64,000 nucleotides of DNA from an uncultured Acetatifactor sp. (GTDB lineage: Bacteria; Bacillota; Clostridia; Lachnospirales; Lachnospiraceae), in the NCBI GenBank assembly GCA_934426825.1, contig CAKRYI010000006.1, positions 1 to 64,000 on the forward strand. The letters are read 5' to 3'. A program made the position numbers and the translations under genes. The notes under the pieces are model-generated. The model was not told the origin of the DNA, did no database searches, and saw only the letters and a program-made list of their open reading frames with translations. Of the stretch, positions 1-7,731 are shown one piece after another (within the stretch, counting starts at the first letter, position 1; the number at the start of each line of letters is the position of its first letter).

Positions 1-67
1 GAACTCGAAAACAGCCTCAATTAGGAATATTTCTAAATCAGTCATAACTTATCTTGCATTTAATTTT

Positions 68-274
68 TTATTCAAGTTTCACATATTCCATAATATCTCC
101 ATAGTCCACATCAAGCGTCTTGCAAATCTTGCCAAGCACACCCAATGTTACCTCTTCATCTCTCCTAAGCTTAGTCATTGTATTAGGTGCAATTGCTGCC
201 TGCTTCCTCAAATCTGCTTTGCTCATTTTTCTATCCACTAATAACTTCCACAATCTGTTGTATGATACAGCCAT
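68..274 (-). CDS. Small XRE-type helix-turn-helix regulator
   Basis: A 68-residue protein that is almost entirely one Cro/C1-type helix-turn-helix: an N-terminal helix (SYNRLWKLLVDRKM), then KADLRKQAAIAPNTMTKLRR as the recognition region, then LGVLGKICKTLDVDYGDIMEY. Small stand-alone proteins of this kind are common regulators in Firmicutes mobile elements. The ATG at 274 was chosen over one 24 bases upstream because GGAGGG lies six bases before it. It has its own sigma-A promoter at 322-350. It lies at the left edge of an accessory segment with an integrase, so it probably regulates element functions; the target is unknown. Confidence 0.8.
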   Translation of the reverse strand: MAVSYNRLWKLLVDRKMSKADLRKQAAIAPNTMTKLRRDEEVTLGVLGKICKTLDVDYGDIMEYVKLE

Positions 275-321
275 AATATGCCCTCCATCATGCATCAAAA
301 ACTTAAAAAATTCCGCTAAAC

Positions 322-350
322 ATTATATCACAACCATTCTATACCTTCAA
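322..350 (-). promoter_or_regulatory. Sigma-A promoter of the small XRE gene
   Basis: Reading the minus strand, TTGAAG (345-350) is followed after exactly 17 bases by a perfect TATAAT (322-327). Transcription would start near 315, about 40 bases before the start codon of the XRE gene at 274. Seen by eye only. Confidence 0.7.
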
Positions 351-600
351 GAAACTTTCGCACAACCTTGCGAGGTGTCCAACGTGCAATTTCTGCATTA
401 TTTCAGCTCCATTTTCGCTATTTTCCGCTGTTTAATCTCTTACTTGTGCAAAACAAAATTCCACCTACTCCTTATTACTCATTTCTCAGTTATTCTTCTT
501 GCCACTCACCAGTCCTTCGCCAGATACGCACTTTGTGCTCACAGGTCCCCTCGTGCATTCAGTCAGGGTGCAAAGCCCCCTAGCCCCCCGTTTCCATATA
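351..600. other. Gap without a recognisable gene
   Basis: No open frame here has a ribosome binding site or a recognisable protein. A long plus-strand frame runs through 120-797, but it overlaps the antisense of the XRE gene and the repeat array and has a composition unlike protein. The stretch includes a C-rich run around 570-590. I see no RNA gene. Confidence 0.5.
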
Positions 601-773
601 GGTGCTCCACTTTTTGGCGTCACTTTTCAAAAGATGCTCCATATTTTGGAGCCACTACAAAATTATCAAAATATCTGTCATCTGATGGTACTCCACTTTT
701 TGGAGCCATTTTTACAAAAGTGCTCCATTTATTGGCGTCATTTGCTAAAAGGTGCTCCAAAAAGTGGAGTACC
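601..773. repeat. Array of five 22-bp palindromic iteron-like repeats
   Basis: Five related copies start at 601, 633, 687, 719 and 751. Each has the form GGTGCTCCA, a short A/T-rich centre of about four or five bases, then TGGAGCACC or a variant, so each is itself an imperfect inverted repeat. Copies 1-2, 3-4 and 4-5 are separated by 10 bases, giving a 32-bp period (about three helical turns); the gap between copies 2 and 3 is 32 bases. The last copy reads as the inverse of copy 3. Phased palindromic repeats of this kind are typical binding sites for a dimeric replication initiator or partition or repressor protein. The cognate protein is not identifiable in the window. Confidence 0.75.
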
Positions 774-780
774 TATGTTA

Positions 781-836
781 TATCCAAAGGGTTTTAGGGA
801 TTTTTCCCTAGCCAGTACAGCATTTTGCCCCGGATA
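781..836. other. Nested inverted repeat next to the iterons
   Basis: An outer pair TATCC (781-785) and GGATA (832-836) encloses an inner hairpin TAGGGA-ttt-TCCCTA (795-810). It starts eight bases after the last iteron. Such folded segments often lie beside iterons in replication or transfer origins, but the function here is inference. Confidence 0.35.
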
Positions 837-917
837 TCCAAAATGCGTATCTAGCAAAAGACACCTCTAAACTTACATGCATCATTTTACGACATAGGAA
901 TACCATTTCAGCAAATA

Positions 918-947
918 GCAAAACCGACTGAATTTCTCCAGCCGGTT
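918..947 (-). terminator. Possible terminator after the integrase operon
   Basis: An inverted repeat pairs AACCG (922-926) with CGGTT (943-947), extended by further imperfect pairs. On the minus strand it is followed by a short TTTTG tract. It lies about 20 bases after the stop of the small gene at 968-1210. The T tract is short, so the call is moderate. Confidence 0.45.
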
Positions 948-967
948 CTTCCCCTCCACTTATCTTT

Positions 968-1210
968 CTACCATACGGAACAATCATCCAACGAATCCAG
1001 CCACACCTGCATTTCCCCGCTAAGCATTAACCTTACATACTCTACAGGGTCATCTATCGCCAGTGCATCCATCCGTCCTTGGGAGTTTGGAGTGGTCCGA
1101 AGACCACTCTCCCACTTCCCACAATCCAGACTTATGATGCAGTTGGTATCATAGTGAATGACATTCACCGTGTTATTCTGCTCGTTGTAAAATCCTCTTA
1201 CCATTCTCAT
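968..1210 (-). CDS. Small hypothetical protein coupled to the integrase
   Basis: An 80-residue acidic protein of unknown function. The C-terminal half (RMDALAIDDPVEYVRLMLSG, then EMQVWLDSL) recalls the small DUF6061-type proteins of Clostridia mobile elements, but this is from memory and unverified. The ATG at 1210 was chosen because it forms an ATGA overlap with the integrase stop codon and has AGGTGG six bases upstream, a clear sign of translational coupling. It is the last gene of the xis-int unit. No membrane segment or catalytic motif is visible. Confidence 0.65.
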   Translation of the reverse strand: MRMVRGFYNEQNNTVNVIHYDTNCIISLDCGKWESGLRTTPNSQGRMDALAIDDPVEYVRLMLSGEMQVWLDSLDDCSVW

Positions 1211-2334
1211 GACCATCCACCTGCCTTTCGGAACCGCATCTCTGTTGCCATATCCACCAGATTGCTTTCCAGTTCCCCGGTAGCCTCTGCATTCAGCAAA
1301 TCCGCCACCTGCTTCTGTTTATTCGGATAAAGGTGTCCGTAGATATTCATGGTGGTATTCACAGAATCATGTCCCACCCGCTGGGCGATAACCAACGGCT
1401 GCATCCCTTTCTCTATTAACAAAGCAATGTGCGAATGGCGAAGATCATGCACACGGATAGGCTTTAGCTTCGCCTGCTCCGTCTTTTGCTTCATCTTCTT
1501 CTGAATTGCCCTGTCTGTAATGGGGAAGATTCGGTCCTCCAGTGTCAATCCATATTGCCTGTCCACAAATTCCTTCATCTCCTCTGCCAGAAACTTTGGA
1601 ATAGTAATCTTTCGATTAGAACTCTCGGTCTTCGGTGGCGTAATATAATCTGTCTGATTCCTCCTGTAATAAGTTTTGGAGATATTCGCCGTTCCGTTTT
1701 CAAAATCAATATCTTCGCTGGTAAGTGCCAGCAGCTCTCCCACTCGGCACCCAAGCCAGAATAACATCTGAAAGATAATCCGGTACATCTCCTCTTCCGG
1801 ACTAAAACATTGTATAAACTGTTCATACTCATCCTTGGTCCAGAAATTTAACTCCTTGGCATTCGGACGCCCCATTTTATCCACCTTCTTGCAGGGATTG
1901 TCCTTCAAATCATAGAACTTTTCTGCGTGATTAAAAAGTGCAGTTATCTGGTTCTGTATCATCCTCAGATACGTTGGTTTGTAATCCTGATTCAGAAGTG
2001 CATTCTGCCATTTGATGATATCCACAGCAGTAATTTCATTCATCTGCTTCTCACCAAAGTAAGGAATGATTTTGGTTTCAAATAGAGTCCGCTTTGTCAT
2101 TATGGAACGCTCCTTCAGTCTTGGTGCCTTATCCTCAAAGTACACATCCACAAAGGAAGCAAACTTCATATCCATGCTGGCACTCTGCTTCTGTAAAAAA
2201 TCACGTTCCCACTGCTGCGCATCCTTCTTGGTAGCAAATCCTCTTTTCATCTTGAATTTACTCTCACCAAGCCAATCCTTATAGTTGCACTTACAAAACC
2301 AAGTGTTTCGTTTCTCGTCCTTATAAACCGGCAT
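1207..2334 (-). CDS. int: Tyrosine recombinase (phage/ICE-type integrase)
   Basis: A 375-residue site-specific recombinase that would integrate and excise the mobile element. The N-terminal arm-binding region (about residues 1-50, beginning MPVYKDEKRNTWFCKCNYK) precedes a SAM-like core-binding domain (about 55-150) and a catalytic domain with all expected residues: R197 in GCRVGELLAL, K235, H296 and R299 in HDLRHSH, H322 in VGHDS, and the nucleophile Y332 in MNIYGHLYP. The start at 2334 is preferred over 2340 because its spacing from the AGG ribosome binding site is better; the two differ by two residues. It is preceded by an excisionase-like gene and overlaps a small gene downstream, the usual xis-int arrangement. 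The protein looks intact. Confidence 0.95.
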   Translation of the reverse strand: MPVYKDEKRNTWFCKCNYKDWLGESKFKMKRGFATKKDAQQWERDFLQKQSASMDMKFASFVDVYFEDKAPRLKERSIMTKRTLFETKIIPYFGEKQMNEITAVDIIKWQNALLNQDYKPTYLRMIQNQITALFNHAEKFYDLKDNPCKKVDKMGRPNAKELNFWTKDEYEQFIQCFSPEEEMYRIIFQMLFWLGCRVGELLALTSEDIDFENGTANISKTYYRRNQTDYITPPKTESSNRKITIPKFLAEEMKEFVDRQYGLTLEDRIFPITDRAIQKKMKQKTEQAKLKPIRVHDLRHSHIALLIEKGMQPLVIAQRVGHDSVNTTMNIYGHLYPNKQKQVADLLNAEATGELESNLVDMATEMRFRKAGGWS

Positions 2335-2411
2335 ACTCATTACCTCTCTTTCTCGTAGTCGCCACACCCGGCATTATTCCGGGTATGGCTTATTCAGTTA
2401 TCAAAGTTCAT

Positions 2412-2597
2412 CTATTGCGCTTCGCCATATCCGTAGCACTTCTTTTCGAAGTAGGCTCTCGGAACGGAACCTGCCTTGGTAAAATAACCCTGTGCTTTCA
2501 GTTCCTTATTCCATCCACGGATAACTGCGTAAGCGGTTGATTCTGCAATTCCCAGAAGCCCTGCGACTTTCTTAGCAGATAAATAGCGATTCGTCAT
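2412..2597 (-). CDS. Excisionase-like helix-turn-helix protein
   Basis: A 61-residue basic protein beginning MTNRYLSAKKVAGLLGIAES, a MerR/excisionase-type winged helix-turn-helix, with a C-terminal SVPRAYFEKK strand typical of excisionase-like proteins. It should bend DNA at the attachment site and bias the integrase towards excision. A very strong AAAGGAGG lies just upstream of the ATG. It is 77 bases before int and divergent from the XRE repressor at 2837. Function is inferred from size, fold and position. Confidence 0.8.
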   Translation of the reverse strand: MTNRYLSAKKVAGLLGIAESTAYAVIRGWNKELKAQGYFTKAGSVPRAYFEKKCYGYGEAQ

Positions 2598-2666
2598 ACT
2601 CCTTCCTCCTTTCCACTAAAACTTATGTACGCTCTTGCACAGGACACTCACCTCCCATAATTTAAT

Positions 2667-2814
2667 CAGTAACTATATCGTTACTGTTTGTATCTTCGAT
2701 TATACAGTAACATTTTCGTTTCTGTCAATAGGTTAACGAAAAAGTTTTTCATTATTCTATTTGCTATACAGTAACATTTATGTTATTGTATTATCAGAAA
2801 CGATATTGTTACTA
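2667..2814. promoter_or_regulatory. Four 20-bp operators in the xis/XRE divergent region
   Basis: Four copies of a dyad CAGTAAC-N6-GTTACTG occur at 2667-2686 (perfect, CAGTAACtatatcGTTACTG), 2705-2724, 2769-2788 and 2795-2814, each of the last three with one to three changed bases. They fill the 239 bases between the divergent xis and XRE genes. The last copy ends eight bases before the XRE ribosome binding site, which suggests autorepression. The likely ligand is the XRE protein at 2837-3277. Confidence 0.8.
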
Positions 2815-2836
2815 TGCAATTGGAAGGAGTTACACG

Positions 2837-3277
2837 ATGGCTATTGGTGAACGAATAAAACGAATCAGAAATTTCCGCAAACTGACGCAGGCACAGCTTG
2901 GTGAAGCTGTGGGCTTATCCGACGTACGAATCCGTCAGTACGAAATCGGCAACCGCACACCCAAAGAGGATATGATACAGGAGCTGGCAAAAGCCTTAGA
3001 CTGTAATTACCGCTCCATCTACGAACCTTCCCTCTACGCAGCGGAAGATGTGATGTATGCTCTCTTTGAATTGGATGAGCACTACAATATGCCCCTCTAT
3101 GAAGTGGCGGATCCTGAGGACCCTACTGAGAAACATATCGCTGTTGGTTTTGATTATTCTTTGTTGGATGAATTCCTGAATACTTGGAAAAAGAAAAAAG
3201 AGGACTTAGCCTCTGGTAAAATTACCAAAGAAGAGTATTTTGAATGGAAGATTAACTGGCCTCATAAGGATGAATAA
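2837..3277 (+). CDS. XRE-family repressor of the integrase module
   Basis: A 146-residue regulator. Residues 1-60 form a Cro/C1 helix-turn-helix (IGERIKRIRNFRKLTQAQLG, then GLSDVRIRQYEIGNRTPKE). The rest (about 60-146) has a conserved-looking acidic domain ending in a KITKEEYFEWKINWP motif that I have seen in related Lachnospiraceae element regulators. GGAAGGAG lies seven bases before the ATG at 2837; an upstream in-frame ATG at 2780 lies inside the operators and is rejected. It is divergent from xis-int and most likely represses both directions through the four dyads at 2667-2814. The trigger that relieves repression cannot be seen. Confidence 0.88.
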   Translation: MAIGERIKRIRNFRKLTQAQLGEAVGLSDVRIRQYEIGNRTPKEDMIQELAKALDCNYRSIYEPSLYAAEDVMYALFELDEHYNMPLYEVADPEDPTEKHIAVGFDYSLLDEFLNTWKKKKEDLASGKITKEEYFEWKINWPHKDE

Positions 3278-3404
3278 ATCCGCATAGTGTGTACAACAGA
3301 TAAAAACTGTCTTTTCCTATGTGTATCACGCGCGTATCACGAACCCTTTTTTGAGTGAAAAACTTGAAATGGGTTTCTTTTGCGTACGCTAATCTTCTTT
3401 AGAC
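3278..3404. other. Candidate end of the mobile element with repeated GTATCACG
   Basis: Between the XRE stop and the tuf terminator there is a pair of direct repeats GTATCACG at 3323-3330 and 3334-3341, spaced 11 bases start to start, like arm-type sites bound by integrase or excisionase. An inverted pair GAACCC/GGGTTTC (3341-3346, 3371-3377) follows. One junction of the element is expected in this stretch or on the far side of int, but the second att copy lies outside the window or is not recognisable. Confidence 0.35.
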
Positions 3405-3441
3405 AAAAAACCGCAACTCCTCATAAAATGAGGAATTGCGG
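3405..3441 (-). terminator. Terminator of tuf / str operon
   Basis: A 13-bp stem (CCGCAACTCCTCA at 3411-3423 with TGAGGAATTGCGG at 3429-3441, one C-A mismatch) with a five-base loop. On the minus strand it is followed by TTTTTTG. It lies 37 bases after the tuf stop codon. Confidence 0.9.
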
Positions 3442-3477
3442 CTAATAGTTTAAATCTCTATGATACTAAATCAAAGA

Positions 3478-4665
3478 TTACTCAATGATAGTAGCAACAC
3501 GGCCGGAACCTACGGTTCTACCACCCTCACGGATAGCGAAGGTAAGACCCTGCTCCATAGCGATAGGATGAATCAGTTCGATAGTCATCTCTACGTTATC
3601 ACCAGGCATGCACATCTCAACGCCAGCAGGCAGTTCGCAAACGCCGGTAACGTCGGTTGTTCTGAAGTAGAACTGAGGACGATAGTTGTTGAAGAAAGGT
3701 GTATGACGACCACCCTCGTCCTTGGTCAGAACGTAAACCTGAGCGGTAAATTTCTTATGGCAGGTAACGGTGCCGGGTTTTGCAAGAACCTGTCCTCTTT
3801 CGATTTCAGTTCTCTGAACACCACGAAGCAGAGCACCGATGTTATCACCAGCCTGTGCCTCATCCAGCATCTTACGGAACATCTCGATACCGGTTACAAC
3901 AGTCTTCTTGGTCTCTTCCTTGATACCAACGATTTCAACTTCGTCGTTAAGATGCAGGACACCACGCTCTACACGTCCGGTAGCAACGGTACCACGACCG
4001 GTAATGGTGAATACATCCTCTACAGGCATCAGGAAAGGCTTGTCAGTATCACGCTGAGGATCAGGAATGTAGCTATCTACAGTATCCATCAACTCCATGA
4101 TCTTGTCGCCCCACTCGCTGCTGGGATCTTCCAGAGCTTTCAGAGCGGAACCCTTAATGATAGGGCAATCCTTGAAATCGTACTCTTCAAGCTGCTCGGT
4201 AACTTCCATCTCAACCAGCTCGATAAGTTCAGGGTCATCAACCATATCACACTTGTTCAGGAATACGATGATGTAAGGAACGCCTACCTGACGGGACAGA
4301 AGGATATGCTCCTTGGTCTGAGCCATAACACCATCGGTAGCAGCTACAACAAGGATAGCGCCATCCATCTGTGCAGCACCGGTAATCATGTTCTTAACGT
4401 AGTCAGCATGGCCCGGGCAGTCAACGTGTGCATAGTGTCTCTTCTCAGTCTGATACTCGATATGAGCGGTAGAAATGGTAATACCACGCTCTCTCTCTTC
4501 GGGAGCCTTATCGATGTTATCGAAATCAACTTTCTCGTTTCCGGGAACTCTCTCGGACAGAACCTTGGAGATTGCTGCGGTCAGAGTAGTTTTACCATGG
4601 TCAACGTGACCGATGGTACCAATGTTACAATGGGGCTTTGATCTTTCAAATTTAGCTTTAGCCAT
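3478..4665 (-). CDS. tuf: Elongation factor Tu
   Basis: A 395-residue GTPase that brings aminoacyl-tRNA to the ribosomal A site. The G domain shows GHVDHGKTTLTAAI (P loop, about 19-32), the switch I threonine region RERGITISTAHIEY, DCPGHADYV (G3) and NKCDM (G4); domains 2 and 3 follow, ending in GRTVGSGRVATIIE. Length is normal for the family. The ATG at 4665 has AGGAGG nine bases upstream. It is the last gene of the str operon, 139 bases after fusA, and has its own promoter at 4762-4790, in keeping with the high demand for EF-Tu. A terminator follows. Confidence 0.99.
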   Translation of the reverse strand: MAKAKFERSKPHCNIGTIGHVDHGKTTLTAAISKVLSERVPGNEKVDFDNIDKAPEERERGITISTAHIEYQTEKRHYAHVDCPGHADYVKNMITGAAQMDGAILVVAATDGVMAQTKEHILLSRQVGVPYIIVFLNKCDMVDDPELIELVEMEVTEQLEEYDFKDCPIIKGSALKALEDPSSEWGDKIMELMDTVDSYIPDPQRDTDKPFLMPVEDVFTITGRGTVATGRVERGVLHLNDEVEIVGIKEETKKTVVTGIEMFRKMLDEAQAGDNIGALLRGVQRTEIERGQVLAKPGTVTCHKKFTAQVYVLTKDEGGRHTPFFNNYRPQFYFRTTDVTGVCELPAGVEMCMPGDNVEMTIELIHPIAMEQGLTFAIREGGRTVGSGRVATIIE

Positions 4666-4756
4666 TATTGAAATCCTCCTTAAAATAATGAAATCTTTTT
4701 TATTTTTGTACACGCCGAAGTGGCTTATGCGCACTCGGCGCTTTTAACTCGGCTAC

Positions 4757-4790
4757 CTCTGATTATATTAAATAATCAGAGGATTTTCAA
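4757..4790 (-). promoter_or_regulatory. Sigma-A promoter of tuf inside a 10-bp dyad
   Basis: Minus strand: TTGAAA (4785-4790), 17 bases, then TATAAT (4762-4767). A perfect inverted repeat CCTCTGATTA/TAATCAGAGG (4757-4766, 4773-4782) covers the -10 box and spacer. A second hairpin in the leader pairs CGCCGAAGTG (4713-4722) with CACTCGGCG (4732-4740). The promoter lets tuf be made independently of fusA. Confidence 0.75.
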
Positions 4791-4804
4791 GTCATTTTTA
4801 TGGT

Positions 4805-6967
4805 TTATTTGCTTTTTGCAGCCAGAACCTTTTCCTGAACGTTCTTAGGAACGGGCTCGTACTTATCGAAGAACATGGAGTAGTTACCACGACCCTGTGT
4901 TTTGGAACGAAGGTCTGTGGAATAACCGAACATCTCAGCAAGGGGAACGAAAGCCTTAACCATCTTTCCACCGCCGATATCTTCCATACCTTCTACACGA
5001 CCACGACGGGAGTTCAAGTCACCGATAACATCACCCATGTATTCCTCAGGCATGGTAACTTCAACCTTCATAATCGGCTCGAGCAGTACGGGAGCTGCCT
5101 TCTGCATTGCTTCCTTAAATGCCATGGAACCTGCAATGTGGAATGCCATCTCAGAGGAGTCGACCTCATGATAGGAACCATCATATACATTTGCATGAAC
5201 ACCAAGTACAGGGAATCCGCCAAGGATACCTGCCTGAGCTGCTTCCTGAATACCTTCACCTACTGCAGGGATGTATTCCTTAGGAATCGCACCACCGACA
5301 ACGGTAGATTCAAATAACAGGGTAGGAGGATCGTTAATCAGAATGTTTGCCTTCGGATCAAAGTCAAACTTCTCACAGTTAGCCTCCAACGGCTCAAATT
5401 TAACTTTACAGTGTCCGTACTGTCCACGACCACCGGACTGCTTAGCATACTTGGAATCTACTTCAACAGCCTTGGTAAATGCTTCCTTGTAAGCAACCTG
5501 AGGAGCACCTACGTTAGCCTCCACATGGAACTCACGAAGCAGACGGTCAACGATAATCTCCAGATGGAGCTCACCCATACCTGCGATAATGGTCTGACCG
5601 GTTTCCTGATTTGTATGAGCACGGAAAGTAGGATCTTCCTCTGCCAGTTTTGCAAGAGCCTCACCCATCTTGCCCTGACCTGCTTTGGTCTTAGGCTCGA
5701 TAGCAAGCTCGATAACGGGCTCGGGGAACTCCATGGACTCAAGGATTACAGGGTGCTGCTCATCACAGATGGTATCACCGGTTGTGGTGAATTTGAAACC
5801 AACTGCTGCTGCAATATCACCTGAGTAAACCTTATCCAGCTCTGCACGCTTGTTAGCATGCATCTGCAGGATACGTCCTACACGCTCCTTCTTATCCTTT
5901 GTTGCATTTAATACATAAGAACCTGCGTTGATGGTACCGGAGTACACACGGAAGAATGCAAGTTTTCCTACGAAGGGGTCAGCCATAATCTTGAATGCAA
6001 GTGCAGCGAAAGGCTCATCATCGGATGAATGTCTCTCTACTTCGTTACCTTCCAAATCGGTACCCTTAATAGGAGGAATGTCTGTAGGAGCGGGCATATA
6101 CTCAAGGATAGCATCCAGAAGTTTCTGAACACCCTTGTTACGATATGCGGAACCGCAGCATACAGGGATTGCTGTACATTCACAGGTTGCTTTACGAAGA
6201 ACTTTCTTCAAGTCCTCGGTAGAAGGCTCTTCACCTTCCAGATACTGCATCATCAAATCGTCATCCAGCTCACAGATTTTCTCAATGAGCTCGCTGCGAT
6301 ATAATTCTGCATCATCTTTCATATCTCCAAGGTCATCGGTTACTGTGATGTCATCGCCCTTGTCATCATTGTAGATGTAGGCTTTCATCTCAAACAAATC
6401 GATAATTCCCTTGAAATCATCTTCCTTGCCGATAGGCAACTGAAGTACAATGGCATTTTTGCCAAGTCTGGTCTTAATCTGCTCTACTGCTCCGTAGAAG
6501 TTAGCACCCAGGATGTCCATCTTGTTGATAAAAGCCATACGAGGTACATTGTAGGTGTCAGCCTGACGCCATACGTTCTCAGACTGAGGCTCAACGCCAC
6601 CCTTTGCACAGAAGACGCCGACAGCGCCGTCCAGTACACGAAGGGAACGCTCAACCTCAACGGTAAAGTCAACGTGGCCAGGAGTATCAATGATATTGAT
6701 ACGGTGCTCCAACGCGCCGGGCATGGGCTTGGTTTCTTTTTCCAAAGTCCAGTGGCAGGTTGTAGCTGCGGATGTGATGGTAATACCTCTTTCCTGCTCC
6801 TGCTCCATCCAGTCCATGGTTGCAGTACCTTCATGAGTATCACCAATCTTGTAGTTTACACCAGTATAATAAAGAATACGCTCTGTCAGTGTGGTTTTAC
6901 CCGCATCGATATGAGCCATAATACCGATATTTCTGGTTCTCTCCAATGGATATTCTCTTCCAGCCAA
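4805..6967 (-). CDS. fusA: Elongation factor G
   Basis: A 720-residue translocase GTPase that moves tRNA and mRNA through the ribosome after peptide transfer. The G domain shows AHIDAGKTTLTERI (P loop, about 18-31), the switch region EQERGITITSAATT, DTPGHVDFTVEV and NKMD. Domains II to V follow, including the DPTFRAHTNQETGQTIIAGM region. It is 15-25 residues longer than many EF-G proteins, partly from a KETKPMPGALEHR insert before the DTPGH motif. Translation starts at TTG (6965-6967), eight bases after AGGAGG; no better ATG exists. It lies 15 bases after rpsG and before tuf. Confidence 0.98.
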   Translation of the reverse strand: MAGREYPLERTRNIGIMAHIDAGKTTLTERILYYTGVNYKIGDTHEGTATMDWMEQEQERGITITSAATTCHWTLEKETKPMPGALEHRINIIDTPGHVDFTVEVERSLRVLDGAVGVFCAKGGVEPQSENVWRQADTYNVPRMAFINKMDILGANFYGAVEQIKTRLGKNAIVLQLPIGKEDDFKGIIDLFEMKAYIYNDDKGDDITVTDDLGDMKDDAELYRSELIEKICELDDDLMMQYLEGEEPSTEDLKKVLRKATCECTAIPVCCGSAYRNKGVQKLLDAILEYMPAPTDIPPIKGTDLEGNEVERHSSDDEPFAALAFKIMADPFVGKLAFFRVYSGTINAGSYVLNATKDKKERVGRILQMHANKRAELDKVYSGDIAAAVGFKFTTTGDTICDEQHPVILESMEFPEPVIELAIEPKTKAGQGKMGEALAKLAEEDPTFRAHTNQETGQTIIAGMGELHLEIIVDRLLREFHVEANVGAPQVAYKEAFTKAVEVDSKYAKQSGGRGQYGHCKVKFEPLEANCEKFDFDPKANILINDPPTLLFESTVVGGAIPKEYIPAVGEGIQEAAQAGILGGFPVLGVHANVYDGSYHEVDSSEMAFHIAGSMAFKEAMQKAAPVLLEPIMKVEVTMPEEYMGDVIGDLNSRRGRVEGMEDIGGGKMVKAFVPLAEMFGYSTDLRSKTQGRGNYSMFFDKYEPVPKNVQEKVLAAKSK

Positions 6968-6982
6968 GATTTTTTCCTCCTA

Positions 6983-7453
6983 CTAGAATCTGTAATGAGC
7001 AAAAGCCTTGTTTGCCTCTGCCATCTTGTGCACATCTTCTTTTCTCTTCACTGCAGAACCTGTATTGTTAGCTGCGTCGAGAATTTCGTTTGCAAGTCTG
7101 TCTTCCATGGTTTTCTCGCTTCTCTTACGAGAGAACATTGTCAACCAACGAAGTCCCAGAGCCTGACGTCTGTCAGCTCTTACCTCGATAGGCACCTGAT
7201 AGGTAGCACCACCGATACGTCTTGCTTTTACTTCCAGAACAGGCATGATATTGTTCATAGCCTCTTCAAATACTTCAAGAGCCGGCTTTCCGGATTTCTC
7301 TTCAATCTTAGCAAATGCTCCGTATACAATCTTCTGGGCAACACCCTTCTTACCGTCCAACATAATGTTGTTGATAAGTTTGGTAACTACCTTGCTGTTG
7401 TATAAAGGATCTGCCAATACATCTCTCTTCTGAATATGTCCTTTACGTGGCAC
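6983..7453 (-). CDS. rpsG: 30S ribosomal protein S7
   Basis: A 156-residue primary 16S rRNA-binding protein that nucleates the head of the small subunit. It opens PRKGHIQKRDVLADPLYNSK and contains the family's conserved LANEILDAANNTGSAVKRKE region. Length is exactly that of the family. The start codon is GTG (7451-7453), with GGAGGG seven bases upstream. It lies in the str operon between rpsL (278 bases away, an unusually long gap) and fusA (15 bases away). S7 is the autoregulator of this operon in E. coli; the long leader here could serve such a role. Confidence 0.98.
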   Translation of the reverse strand: MPRKGHIQKRDVLADPLYNSKVVTKLINNIMLDGKKGVAQKIVYGAFAKIEEKSGKPALEVFEEAMNNIMPVLEVKARRIGGATYQVPIEVRADRRQALGLRWLTMFSRKRSEKTMEDRLANEILDAANNTGSAVKRKEDVHKMAEANKAFAHYRF

Positions 7454-7731
7454 GTTTCTTCCCTCCTTAACAAGTTGTTTTCGTGAGTAATCTCAGCATC
7501 ATAATGCCTCGATATCGGCTGTCCGCCGACGCATCCCTGCCATGAAATCCCGTCTGCATGCAAGCATGCACTCGTTTTCCTGTCAGTTTTGTCTCTTCTC
7601 ACTGGTTTCGTTAAATCATCGGTACTCACATGTGTTTCCCCAAGTGTTCGCGCTGTATATCTGTATTACAGAATTCCAACACTTTTCTTAGTTCCGTTTA
7701 GTGGACCAAAATTGTCTGACCTATGGCAAAA
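7454..7731 (-). promoter_or_regulatory. Unusually long rpsL-rpsG spacer with hairpins
   Basis: This 278-base gap holds no gene that I can support. It contains a perfect 13-bp palindrome TCTGTATTACAGA (7660-7672) and TGCATGC-AA-GCATGCA (7555-7570), plus a short hairpin around 7513-7530. In most Firmicutes rpsL and rpsG are under 100 bases apart. A structured leader for translational feedback by S7 is possible; nothing in the sequence proves it. Confidence 0.4.

Noticed and set aside
601..773. CRISPR array
   Set aside because: The repeats are 22 bp, imperfect and palindromic, spacers are only 10 or 32 bases, and no cas gene is near.
120..797. Long plus-strand open frame over the iteron region
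   Set aside because: It is antisense to the XRE gene at one end and runs through the palindromic repeats; it has no ribosome binding site and no protein-like pattern.
3460..4641. Plus-strand frame of about 390 codons
   Set aside because: It is the antisense shadow of tuf, a highly conserved gene with strong codon bias.
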